From the NCBI GenBank assembly GCA_937983015.1, contig CALKAK010000090.1, forward strand, positions 1 through 8,167: a stretch of DNA of 8,167 nucleotides. The letters are read 5' to 3'. Each line of letters starts with the position of its first letter. The stretch's first letter is position 1. Made by a program: the position numbers and the translations under genes. This stretch comes from an uncultured Bacillaceae bacterium (lineage in GTDB: Bacteria; Bacillota; Bacilli; Bacillales; Caldibacillaceae). The notes under the pieces were generated by a model. That model searched no databases, was not told where the DNA came from, and saw only the letters and a list, made by a program, of their open reading frames with translations. Of the stretch, positions 1-6,677 are shown in pieces.

Positions 1-38
1 GTAAATTGCTGATCGCCTTGCGGTGGTGATCATTAAGT

Positions 39-66
39 AGGTGCAGCTCAATCTGTACCTTTTTTT
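39..66 (+). terminator. Probable Rho-independent terminator of an upstream gene
   Basis: AGGTGCAG (39-46) pairs with CTGTACCT (53-60) through seven Watson-Crick pairs and one G-U pair, around a six-base loop. A run of seven T follows from position 60. This is the shape of an intrinsic terminator for a plus-strand transcript entering from the left. The upstream gene cannot be identified. One frame (3-29) reads KLLIALRW and then stops ten bases before the hairpin, so it could be the C-terminus, but eight residues are not enough to claim it. Confidence 0.55.
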
Positions 67-221
67 ATGGATCCAGAAGCTGATACGATCAGAAATCCGT
101 GAAGTTTACTTTTTTTGATTTAGGTAAAATAAAACATGAGCTTCCGGGATTACGTTAATAAGAAATCCATCATGAAAAGCAGATAAATGGTAAAATTAGT
201 AGATAAAGGTGGGGGGATATT

Positions 222-584
222 ATGTGGAAACGATGCGTTATTGAATTAGGTTGGGGTGCCGATTTACACGGCCAGGATGTGATGAAAGCGCTAGAAAAGC
301 TGTGGAAAACGCGATATCCAGAAGTTGTTTAAGTGGTTTAAAAGAGGTCTTGGGAATTGAAGATTTGAATAAAGGAGTGCGCCTTGATATTATAATCGCT
401 CCCCCAGACCCTGATCACGTGAATAGGGAAGGAGTATTATAAGCGCAATCCCTTTCGGTCAGACATCACTGGAATTGAAAGAGGGCGGCATGCGCGTTCC
501 AGGAATTTTTCAGAATAGTTTGCCGACAAAGATGATTCAGTTGTTGTATGCAACGCCGCCATTACCGTGTATGTAGACGTTTAG
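222..584 (+). pseudogene. Frameshifted Lin0512-family conserved protein
   Basis: A strong ribosome binding site (AAAGGTGGGGGG, 205-216) precedes ATG 222, but the product is split over frames. Segment 1 (222 to about 290) begins MWKRCVIELGWGADLHGQD. Segment 2 (about 290-442) contains ARKAVENAISR and IIAPPDPDHV. Segment 3 (about 442-518) contains PFGQTSLELKEGGMRVPG. Segment 4 (519-584) contains DDSVVVCNAAITVYVDV and the stop TAG. Joined, they give about 120 residues. From memory, the order of motifs (ELG.G.DLHGQD, then the P.P..V region, PFG, EGGM, NAA.TVYV) matches the small Lin0512-type family of unknown function, which is about 115-120 residues long. Each junction corresponds to net loss of one base, so three independent -1 shifts are needed. 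Programmed frameshifting is unlikely with three shifts. Sequencing error is possible but disfavoured, because the neighbouring permease frame of about 3.5 kb is intact. Confidence 0.8.
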
Positions 585-664
585 TTTACAATGGATTTTC
601 CCTGTTCGAATTTTTGAGGTTCATATAAAGAATCATAATATGGTGTATACATATTTTTAACTGA

Positions 665-693
665 TTGAATCGGGGAATCTTCCATTATATAAA
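665..693 (+). promoter_or_regulatory. Possible sigma-A-type promoter, purpose unclear
   Basis: TTGAAT (665-670) and TATAAA (688-693) are separated by exactly 17 bases. They match the housekeeping consensus at 4 of 6 and 5 of 6 positions. Initiation would fall near position 700. No credible gene starts just downstream, so it could be a second, distal promoter for the ABC operon with a leader of about 165 bases. In such AT-rich sequence it could equally be a chance match. Confidence 0.3.
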
Positions 694-804
694 GACAAAT
701 GATCGAAAGAACGAATAGGTTTGTGTCAGGAATTCTGTGCAATTCAATATTTCATACTTGTTGAAGAATAAGACGTATTTTCTGCTTAGAAAAAATTAAA
801 AATA

Positions 805-825
805 ATTGACTTACGGTCAGTCAAT
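805..825. promoter_or_regulatory. Palindromic operator, probable TetR-family binding site
   Basis: The site has arms ATTGACT (805-811) and AGTCAAT (819-825) around TACGGTC, centred on base 815. Nine of the ten symmetric pairs match, and only 812/818 fails. It covers the -35 hexamer and most of the spacer of the operon promoter, so a bound protein would exclude RNA polymerase. GACT...AGTC arms of this size are typical of TetR-family operators, and a TetR-family gene is the third gene of this operon. Assigning the site to that protein is inference. Confidence 0.65.
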
Positions 826-833
826 GATATTAT
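806..833 (+). promoter_or_regulatory. Sigma-A-type promoter of the ABC transporter-tetR operon
   Basis: TTGACT (806-811) is followed after 16 bases by TATTAT (828-833). Each hexamer matches the vegetative consensus at 5 of 6 positions. Transcription would start near 840, giving a short leader of about 27 bases before the SD (AAAAGGTGA, 855-863) and ATG 867. It is the best promoter in the gap before the operon and is overlapped by a palindrome, as expected of a repressed promoter. Confidence 0.7.
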
Positions 834-866
834 TCTTTATAGATTAAAAAAAGAAAAGGTGACAGT

Positions 867-1568
867 ATGGGCTACTTAACTTTAGAAAATGTCCATAAAA
901 GTTATAAAATGGGCGAAGTGATCATCCCTGCCGTAAGAGGAATCAGTTTCGAAGTGGAAAAGGGGGAATTCGCGGTTGTAGTGGGCCAGTCGGGAGCCGG
1001 AAAAACAACCGTTTTAAACTTGATCGGTGGTATGGATACACTCGATGAAGGTAAGATCATCGTTGATGGAAGGGATATCAGTAGCTATTCGGAAAAAATG
1101 CTGACGGAGTATCGCCGTTACGATATCGGTTTTGTTTTTCAATTTTACAATCTTGTTCCGAATTTAACCGCACGGGAAAATGTTGAGCTGGCGACACAAA
1201 TATCTCGCAACCCGCTCGATGTGGAAAAAGTGCTCCATGCTGTCGGTCTCGGCCATCGTATGGATAATTTCCCTGCCCAGCTCTCAGGAGGTGAGCAACA
1301 ACGGGTAGCTATCGCGCGAGCCTTGGCGAAAAATCCGAAACTTTTGCTCTGTGATGAACCGACCGGAGCGCTCGATTATGAAACGGGTAAACAGATCTTG
1401 AAGCTATTACAGGACACATGTCGTGAAACGGGAATGACGGTTGTCATGATCACGCATAATTCGGCATTAACCGATATGGCCGACCGGGTGATTCGCATGA
1501 AAAGTGGACAGGTTATCTCCATAGAGAAGAACTCCAATCCTGTTCCTGTTGAAAGGATTGAGTGGTGA
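867..1568 (+). CDS. ABC transporter ATP-binding protein, MacB/LolD type
   Basis: This 233-residue cytoplasmic ATPase powers the permease encoded next to it. All ABC motifs are present: Walker A GQSGAGKTT at 40-48, Q-loop glutamine at 92 in VFQFYNL, signature LSGGEQQR at 139-146, Walker B LLLCDEP at 159-165 with catalytic E164, D-loop ALD at 168-170 and switch histidine H197. The VFQFYNLVPNLTARENV stretch and CDEPTGALD wording are typical of the MacB/LolD/FtsE group, which partners FtsX-type permeases and commonly exports peptides, drugs or lipoproteins or acts mechanically on the envelope. ATG 867 has an SD (AGGTGA) four bases upstream. The stop TGA shares its last base with the ATG of the permease, so the two are almost certainly translationally coupled. 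The substrate cannot be read from this subunit. The C-terminal tail after about 215 is short and unremarkable. Confidence 0.95.
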   Translation: MGYLTLENVHKSYKMGEVIIPAVRGISFEVEKGEFAVVVGQSGAGKTTVLNLIGGMDTLDEGKIIVDGRDISSYSEKMLTEYRRYDIGFVFQFYNLVPNLTARENVELATQISRNPLDVEKVLHAVGLGHRMDNFPAQLSGGEQQRVAIARALAKNPKLLLCDEPTGALDYETGKQILKLLQDTCRETGMTVVMITHNSALTDMADRVIRMKSGQVISIEKNSNPVPVERIEW

Positions 1569-4500
1569 TGGGAATCACGAAAGCGTATTTAAAAGAACTC
1601 GCCCGATCCATTTCCCGGTCGAAAACACGCTTCTTTTCCATTATGGCGATCATCGCTATTGGTGTCGGCTTTTACGCCGGCATCAATGCGACCGAACCGG
1701 ATATGGTTCTTTCCGCCGATCACTTTTATAAAAACACCAATCTTTCCGATTTTCGCATCATTTCACCACTAGGCTTTGAAGAAGAAGATATTCGCAATGT
1801 AGAAAAACTACCCGGAATTCGTCACGTTCAAGCGGGTTATTTTACTGATTTGTTCGTAACATTTGATGAGAATTCCCATATCGGGCGAATCTATAGTTAC
1901 GATCCCGGACGAAATAATAAAGCGGATGAACTCAATCGATTACGGGTGATCGAAGGAAGATTACCGGAGAAGAGCGGGGAAATGGTTATTGACATGGATG
2001 TAGATATTCCGATCGGTACGGAAGTTACGGTATCTGCACCAAAGGATGCGGAACTATCCGATTATCTAAAAAGAGATACATTCACAATCGTCGGGAAAGT
2101 GCATTCCCCGCTTTATATTAATTATGAACGAGGACAAACGAATATCGGCGATGGTTCGATCGATTTTTATGCTTATATTTTAGACGATGATTTCGCCATG
2201 GAGCGATTCACAGAACTTTATCTACAAACCGATCGGTCAAAAGAGCATTTAGCCTACACTACTGCGTATAAAAACCATATTGAATCGATCGCGGCCAAAA
2301 TCGAAATGCTTGGTAAAGAAACGATGGCGGAAAAAACGGCTGAAATCAGAGAAGAAATTCTCGAACGGAAAAGAGAACTTGCGGAAAATAAAACCACATT
2401 AGAGAATGAATTAAAAAATACGGAACGAGAACTCCATAACAGGGAACGACAACTAGCTGATGCTGAACGGGAACTGGAAAAAAATGAAATCAAGTACCGC
2501 TCGGAAATCGCCAATGCCCGGAAAGAATTAGAAGACGGGAAAAGGCAGCTTGAAGAAGGAAAAGCCTTGTATGAAGAAAACTATCAGAAATGGCTTGATG
2601 GAAAAAAACAATATGAAAAGGGACTTGCTCAACTCGAGGAATCGAAAAAACAACTCGTTCTTGCCGAGCAACAATTAAAGCAAGGTCGGCGCCAATTAAA
2701 TGAATTAAAAGGCGGGTTGCTAACCATTCAGGAGATCGAACGGTTTCAAACTGCCGTTAACAATCTGGATGAAACCGCTACTGAGGAAGACTATTTGCAA
2801 TTAATCGTCGCCCATCCCCTATTGCCCGAATCACTTGTTGAGGAATTGGAGAAATTTGTGTTAATCGGTTTTCAAGAAAATAGACCGATCATCAATTTCA
2901 TGTTAACAGAGGCTCTAAACCAGTCGCTTGGAGAAATCTTCCGGCATCCAGAATTCAGTTCCATTCCACCGGAACAACAAAATATCGCCATGCTAGAACA
3001 CCTCGTAGAGACGACAGAACAGGAATTAAACACGGCACAAAAAAAATATGAATCAGGCTTGCAACAGTTTGAAGAAGGACAAAAGGAGCTGGAAAAGGCA
3101 CGCATCGAATTGGAGCAGGGGGAAAAGGAGCTTGAGCAGGCAAAGAAACAGTTAGAAGACAGTGAACGGGAATTGAAAAGTGGCGAGAAAAAACTGAATG
3201 ATGAAGAAAGAAAGCTAGAACAATCCCTTCGCGAAGCGCGTGAAGAAATCGTCAAGGGTAAAAATGAGTTGGAAGAAGGTTGGGAAGAATTCAGGAAGGA
3301 AAAAGAAAAAGCTGAAAAGGAAATTCAAAAAGCAGAAGAAGATTTACAACAAGCAGAACGTGATCTAGAGGAGATACCCGATGAATGGATCGTGCAAACA
3401 CGTGAGGGAAATCCCGGTTATTCGGGATATGGGGATGATGCAGAGCGGATCGGTGCGATTGCCAAAGTCTTTCCGTTATTCTTTTTCCTGGTTGCGGCCC
3501 TCGTCGCGTTAACGACAATGACTCGCATGGTGGATGAAGAACGGGTTCAAATTGGTACGTTAAAGGCACTTGGTTATGGTACGATTACGATCGCCTCTAA
3601 ATACTTAATCTATGCCTTGATTAGTAGTCTTACCGGAGCGATCATCGGCCTTGTGGTCGGCTATAAACTGTTCCCATTCGTCATTATGAATGCTTACGGG
3701 ATGATGTATGATATACCGGTTAAACTGATGCCTTTTCACTGGAATTACGCGATCATCTCTGTGATCTTGGCGATCGTTACGACAACGGTCGCAACTTTGT
3801 TCGCCATCATCCATGAACTACAGGCCGAACCGGCGACATTGATGCAACCAAAAGCCCCAAAACCGGGGAAACGAATCTTTTTGGAACGGATTAAACCGTT
3901 TTGGTCTCGCCTTTCTTTCTCGCAAAAAGTGTCTTTCCGTAACGTATTTCGCTACAAGCGGAGATTTTTCATGACGGTTCTCGGGATCGCCGGTTGTACA
4001 GGTCTCTTACTCACGGGATTTGGTATTCGCGATTCCGTAAACGATATTATGGGGAAACAGTTTTCAGAAATCTTTCTTTATGATGGCCAGATCATCATCG
4101 ATGACGATAAATTAACACTAGAAGACGTACACGATTTACTAGCGACGAATTCGGATATCCAGGACTACCTACCTGTTCAGATGGAGAAAATCGACGTCGA
4201 GGCGAATGGGCGTACCTATGAAGCGAATTTAATGGTACCATTGGATATAGAAACATTTACAAAGATGATCGATTTACACGAGCGGACGACCGGGAAACCG
4301 GTTCCTCTGGAAGCAGATGGGGTCGTCATCACGGAAAAGTTAGCGAAATTACTAGATGTTGGACTTGGTGATACGTTCAGCTTTATTAATCCTGAACATA
4401 TCCGCTACGAGGTGAAAGTCGGCGGAATCGCGGAAAATTATTTAATGCATTACATTTACATGCCACCGGAATATTATGAAGAAATTGCCAATACCGATGC

Positions 4501-5050
4501 GGTGGTCAATTCCGCCATGTTCACCATTAAGGATCAAGAGAACCTGTCCGCGCAACAATTTAAAGAAGAGCTGCTGGAACATGATGGGGTACTGAGTATC
4601 GTTTTTCTATCGGACATCGAAGAGGAATTTAATGATATGATGGGAAATCTCAATTTTGTCATCATCGTCATCATCCTCTCCGCGGGCGCCCTTGCATTCC
4701 TGGTACTATTTAATTTGACGAATATCAATATTACCGAACGAATTCGGGAAATCGCGACGATTAAAGTACTTGGCTTCCGTGACCATGAGGTTGATGCCTA
4801 TATTTTCCGTGAGAACATGTTACTGACATTGGTCGGAACTTTCCTTGGTTTGTTTTTGGGAATCTTGTTCCACAAATACATCATCAGGACGATGGAAATC
4901 GATTCCATGATGTTCGGGCAACAGGCCCATCCGGAAAGTTTCCTCTGGTCAATTCTCTTAACTTTGATCTTCACGCTTCTTGTGAATTTATTCATGCATC
5001 GGAAATTGAAACGAGTTAACATGGTTGAATCATTGAAATCGGTAGAATAG
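1568..5050 (+). CDS. Giant FtsX/MacB-type ABC permease with extracellular coiled-coil stalk
   Basis: This is a membrane subunit of 1160 residues. Two FtsX-type permease halves are fused, with about eight membrane helices: roughly 22-41, 635-652, 680-704, 727-748, 800-820, 1031-1050, 1085-1102 and 1125-1143. Each half has the FtsX-family cytoplasmic motif after its second helix: EERVQIGTLKALGY (657-670) and ERIREIATIKVLGF (1057-1070). The first outer domain begins as a MacB-like fold (42-245), then carries two charged coiled-coil arms (about 250-382 and 485-601) joined by a non-coiled tip (about 383-480). The second outer domain (about 821-1028) lacks coils. Since the coils lie between helices 1 and 2, they should face outside. 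The ATG overlaps the ATPase stop and has AAAGGA ten bases upstream. A GTG at 1562 would add two residues but sits too close to that SD. A single polypeptide can supply both halves of the transporter. Substrate unknown. Confidence 0.9.
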   Translation: MGITKAYLKELARSISRSKTRFFSIMAIIAIGVGFYAGINATEPDMVLSADHFYKNTNLSDFRIISPLGFEEEDIRNVEKLPGIRHVQAGYFTDLFVTFDENSHIGRIYSYDPGRNNKADELNRLRVIEGRLPEKSGEMVIDMDVDIPIGTEVTVSAPKDAELSDYLKRDTFTIVGKVHSPLYINYERGQTNIGDGSIDFYAYILDDDFAMERFTELYLQTDRSKEHLAYTTAYKNHIESIAAKIEMLGKETMAEKTAEIREEILERKRELAENKTTLENELKNTERELHNRERQLADAERELEKNEIKYRSEIANARKELEDGKRQLEEGKALYEENYQKWLDGKKQYEKGLAQLEESKKQLVLAEQQLKQGRRQLNELKGGLLTIQEIERFQTAVNNLDETATEEDYLQLIVAHPLLPESLVEELEKFVLIGFQENRPIINFMLTEALNQSLGEIFRHPEFSSIPPEQQNIAMLEHLVETTEQELNTAQKKYESGLQQFEEGQKELEKARIELEQGEKELEQAKKQLEDSERELKSGEKKLNDEERKLEQSLREAREEIVKGKNELEEGWEEFRKEKEKAEKEIQKAEEDLQQAERDLEEIPDEWIVQTREGNPGYSGYGDDAERIGAIAKVFPLFFFLVAALVALTTMTRMVDEERVQIGTLKALGYGTITIASKYLIYALISSLTGAIIGLVVGYKLFPFVIMNAYGMMYDIPVKLMPFHWNYAIISVILAIVTTTVATLFAIIHELQAEPATLMQPKAPKPGKRIFLERIKPFWSRLSFSQKVSFRNVFRYKRRFFMTVLGIAGCTGLLLTGFGIRDSVNDIMGKQFSEIFLYDGQIIIDDDKLTLEDVHDLLATNSDIQDYLPVQMEKIDVEANGRTYEANLMVPLDIETFTKMIDLHERTTGKPVPLEADGVVITEKLAKLLDVGLGDTFSFINPEHIRYEVKVGGIAENYLMHYIYMPPEYYEEIANTDAVVNSAMFTIKDQENLSAQQFKEELLEHDGVLSIVFLSDIEEEFNDMMGNLNFVIIVIILSAGALAFLVLFNLTNINITERIREIATIKVLGFRDHEVDAYIFRENMLLTLVGTFLGLFLGILFHKYIIRTMEIDSMMFGQQAHPESFLWSILLTLIFTLLVNLFMHRKLKRVNMVESLKSVE
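2525..2713 (+). repeat. Coiled-coil heptads of stalk arm 1 (within permease)
   Basis: Nine consecutive seven-residue units (permease residues 320-382) follow the pattern [Q/E/K]-[L/Y/W]-x-x-[G/S/A/N]-x-x, for example ELEDGKR, QLEEGKA, QYEKGLA and QLKQGRR; the last unit departs from it at the small-residue position. The register never slips. A small residue, mostly glycine, recurs at the same heptad position. Confidence 0.8.
3032..3283 (+). repeat. Coiled-coil heptads of stalk arm 2 (within permease)
   Basis: Twelve seven-residue units (permease residues 489-572) follow x-[G/A/S]-x-K-x-L-E, for example EGQKELE, QGEKELE, QAKKQLE and SGEKKLN. The pattern degrades in the last three units. An uninterrupted charged helix then continues to about residue 601. 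The matching character of arms 1 and 2 suggests they pair antiparallel. Confidence 0.8.
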
Positions 5051-5060
5051 GGGCGATAAC

Positions 5061-5645
5061 ATGCGAATCACCAAAGACCCGGAATTGCGGCGTCAGGAGA
5101 TTATTGAAAGTGCGAGAGCCTTATTCGAAGAAAAAGGTATTCGGCGAACGAGCATGGGCGAAATTGCGAAAAGAATCGGTGTTGCTAAAGGCCTGGTTTA
5201 CTATTATTTTGCATCCAAGGAACAACTCGTCCGCGAAGTCATCGAGGAACTGGTCAAAGATATCGATGAAAAATTAGATGAAATCATTCAGGGGAAAGGG
5301 AATTTTTTTGCCAGGCTAAGGGCTGTACTCGATTATTACTTTAACTCCATTGCCGAGCATCCTACTTTACAAGAGATGAGCCCGGTCCATCCCGACATGT
5401 TCGTATTATTAAAAGAACGCCTTTACGAGCGCGCGAATCACCATGCCCTGAAACTCGTTCGTGAAGGCATTGATGCCGGGATCCTGCACCTTAGGTATCC
5501 CGAATATATGGTGAAGATTATCATTCGCGGTCTAGGTGATCTGTATATCGATGGGGTCACCGATTCCCGAATTCATATTGAATTAGTAGAACAGTTGTTA
5601 GGTTTGGATAAAGGGGTCTTATTGAATGCCGCGCCTAAACCGTAA
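5061..5645 (+). CDS. TetR/AcrR-family transcriptional regulator
   Basis: This 194-residue protein has the usual TetR size. The N-terminal DNA-binding domain spans about 10-57: helix 1 QEIIESARALFEEKG (12-26), TSMGEIAKRIGVAKG (30-44), and the family hallmark LVYYYFASKEQL (45-56) closing the helix-turn-helix. The rest is a helical ligand-binding and dimerisation domain that is not conserved enough to predict a ligand. ATG 5061 lies ten bases after the permease stop. Its SD (AGGGG) overlaps that stop and is modest, which would keep the repressor at lower levels than the transporter. As last gene of the transporter operon it would be transcribed from the promoter it probably represses through the palindrome at 805-825, giving negative feedback released by a transported or envelope-derived compound. 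Family assignment is firm; operator and inducer are inference. Confidence 0.93.
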   Translation: MRITKDPELRRQEIIESARALFEEKGIRRTSMGEIAKRIGVAKGLVYYYFASKEQLVREVIEELVKDIDEKLDEIIQGKGNFFARLRAVLDYYFNSIAEHPTLQEMSPVHPDMFVLLKERLYERANHHALKLVREGIDAGILHLRYPEYMVKIIIRGLGDLYIDGVTDSRIHIELVEQLLGLDKGVLLNAAPKP

Positions 5646-5698
5646 AAAACCTAAGATCACATTCCATAGATGTACAGGGAAGAAAGGAGAGGTCGGCC

Positions 5699-6259
5699 GT
5701 GCAAGTTAAAATCGGGTCCAACTCATTAAAATTGTGGCAGGGGGACATCACGACCCTGGAAGTCGATGCGATCGTCAATGCGGCTAATGGTACTTTGATG
5801 GGCGGTGGCGGTGTGGATGGTGCCATCCATCGTAAAGCCGGTCCTGAGCTGCGGGAAGAATGTCGAAAAATCCGCGAGGAACAGTTACAAGGGGAGTATT
5901 TACCAACAGGTGATGTGGTGATCACGAATGGTTATCGATTACCAGCGAAATATGTCATTCATACCGTCGGCCCGATCTGGAATGAAAAAGAACGGGAAAC
6001 CCAGATGAAACAATTAAGTAACTGCTATCGCAATGCTTTGAAACTAGCAAAGGAAAAAGGGTTAACGAAAATCGCCTTTCCTTCTATATCGACAGGAGCC
6101 TATCGTTTTCCGATCAATTTGGCCGCCCGGGTGGCCCTTGGTACGATTGTGGAATTTCTTGAAAAAGAAACCTTTGGCGAAGTCACGATGGCTTTATTTA
6201 GTGACAACGATTATAAAGTTTATGAAACGACATTAAAAGAAATTATGGCAAAAGAATAA
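5699..6259 (+). CDS. Macrodomain protein, YmdB-like O-acetyl-ADP-ribose deacetylase
   Basis: This 186-residue single macrodomain probably binds ADP-ribose derivatives in the cytoplasm. Characterised relatives hydrolyse O-acetyl-ADP-ribose or remove ADP-ribose from proteins. The ligand-binding signatures are all present: GDIT (15-18), IVNAANGTLMGGGGVDGAIH (25-44), VIHTVGPIW (86-94) and ISTGAYRFP (130-138). Aligned by memory to E. coli YmdB, catalytic N25 and D35 correspond to N30 and D40 here, so the enzyme looks active. The start is GTG 5699, preceded by a strong SD (AAAGGAGA, 5683-5690) with an eight-base spacer. It lies 53 bases after tetR on the same strand with no terminator between, so read-through from the ABC operon is possible. 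I saw no convincing promoter of its own. Its own terminator follows at once. No partner ADP-ribosyltransferase is visible in the window. Confidence 0.93.
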   Translation: MQVKIGSNSLKLWQGDITTLEVDAIVNAANGTLMGGGGVDGAIHRKAGPELREECRKIREEQLQGEYLPTGDVVITNGYRLPAKYVIHTVGPIWNEKERETQMKQLSNCYRNALKLAKEKGLTKIAFPSISTGAYRFPINLAARVALGTIVEFLEKETFGEVTMALFSDNDYKVYETTLKEIMAKE

Positions 6260-6271
6260 AAAAAGGAGTAG

Positions 6272-6319
6272 AAGAGAAAAAATACCTTACGAAGCGAAGC
6301 GTAAGGTATTTTTTCTCTT
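6272..6319. terminator. Bidirectional terminator, perfect 20-bp stem
   Basis: The arms at 6272-6291 and 6300-6319 are exact reverse complements around the loop AAGCGAAG. Each arm contains a six-base A or T run, so the hairpin ends in a U tract whichever strand is transcribed. It begins 13 bases after the macrodomain stop and ends one base before the stop of the convergent CotD-like gene, serving both. Confidence 0.92.
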
Positions 6320-6320
6320 A

Positions 6321-6527
6321 TTACCAGAAACGAGGTGGCCGTCCGCAAGGATCGATAATTTCTCTTCTTCGAATCGGTCGCACGATATGTTGCGGTACAG
6401 GAACAATATTAATACGATCCAGGTGAACTACTGGATGAATAACCGGAACTGGCCGTTTAACGAAACAATCGTTCACGATGACACGTGTTGGAGCTACCTG
6501 CGGGCAGCATCTTCCGAAGTGGTGCAA
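6321..6527 (-). CDS. CotD-like spore coat protein, TTG start
   Basis: This small basic protein of 68 residues begins MHHFGRCCPQVAPTRV, continues through VPVIHPVVHLDRINIVPVPQ and ends DPCGRPPRFW. It has no membrane segment or signal peptide. Cysteines (7, 8, 21, 61), histidines, prolines and the P-V-P-x-I-H-P block recall the inner spore coat protein CotD family, which is deposited in the mother cell late in sporulation. The match is by memory and moderate. The start is chosen from a perfect SD, GGAGGTGA (6540-6533 on the minus strand), followed by TATAC and TTG 6527. An in-frame GTG at 6536 lies inside the SD and cannot be used with it. A weak sigma-K-like -10 (CATTTTATA, 6563-6555) lies upstream without a clear -35. 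It converges on the macrodomain gene and diverges from the MFS gene. Confidence 0.68.
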   Translation of the reverse strand: MHHFGRCCPQVAPTRVIVNDCFVKRPVPVIHPVVHLDRINIVPVPQHIVRPIRRREIIDPCGRPPRFW

Positions 6528-6568
6528 GTATATCACCTCCGATGTCTTCTTGTTTATAAAATGTTTGA

Positions 6569-6601
6569 TTCGGACATTTTGACACCGGCAAATGTCCCGA
6601 A
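6569..6601. repeat. Inverted repeat between cotD-like and MFS genes
   Basis: GGACATTT (6572-6579) and AAATGTCC (6590-6597) are exact inverted repeats around ten bases. With a one-base bulge they extend to TTC...GAA on the outside, for 11 matched pairs. It lies 40-75 bases upstream of the cotD-like start and about 140 bases upstream of the MFS start. There is no T tract, so a protein-binding site is more likely than a terminator. The right-hand TTGACA (6579-6584) has no matching -10. Confidence 0.5.
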
Positions 6602-6619
6602 CGAAAAGAAAATGGACTG

Positions 6620-6632
6620 ATAACCCGGTTAT
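6620..6632. promoter_or_regulatory. 13-bp perfect palindrome upstream of the MFS gene
   Basis: ATAACCCGGTTAT is symmetric about base 6626. Its right half overlaps a direct repeat, CCGGTTATT (6625-6633) and CCGGTTGTT (6638-6646), spaced 13 bases start to start. A weak promoter could follow (TTGTTT 6641-6646, TAAATA 6663-6668, 16-base spacer), which would put the palindrome just upstream of the -35. Candidate operator only. Confidence 0.4.
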
Positions 6633-6677
6633 TCATCCGGTTGTTTAAATTTTCTATATGGATAAATATGGAAACTT

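Noticed and set aside
251..442. A stand-alone 63-codon gene
   Set aside because: It starts at a TTG inside the Lin0512-like sequence without its own SD. Its first 13 residues are out-of-frame, and the rest continues the family sequence, so it is the middle of the pseudogene.
638..654. ATATG-N7-CATAT inverted repeat, possible PadR-like site
   Set aside because: AT-rich, short, with no gene or clear promoter beside it. Chance is likely in this composition.
702..770. Short open frame beginning ATG ATC GAA AGA after the possible promoter at 665-693
   Set aside because: Only 21 codons, no SD and no recognisable sequence.
778..793. TTTTCT-GCTT-AGAAAA hairpin before the ABC operon
   Set aside because: Six weak pairs without a T tract, and it lies upstream of the promoter. 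Not a credible terminator or attenuator.
2254..3569. Several long minus-strand open frames opposite the permease
   Set aside because: They are shadows of the coiled-coil coding region. The GAA/AAA-rich sense codons give serine- and phenylalanine-rich antisense peptides without an SD or recognisable domain.
6257..6272. SD-like AAAAGGAG after the macrodomain stop, suggesting another gene
   Set aside because: No usable start codon or reading frame follows before the terminator hairpin.
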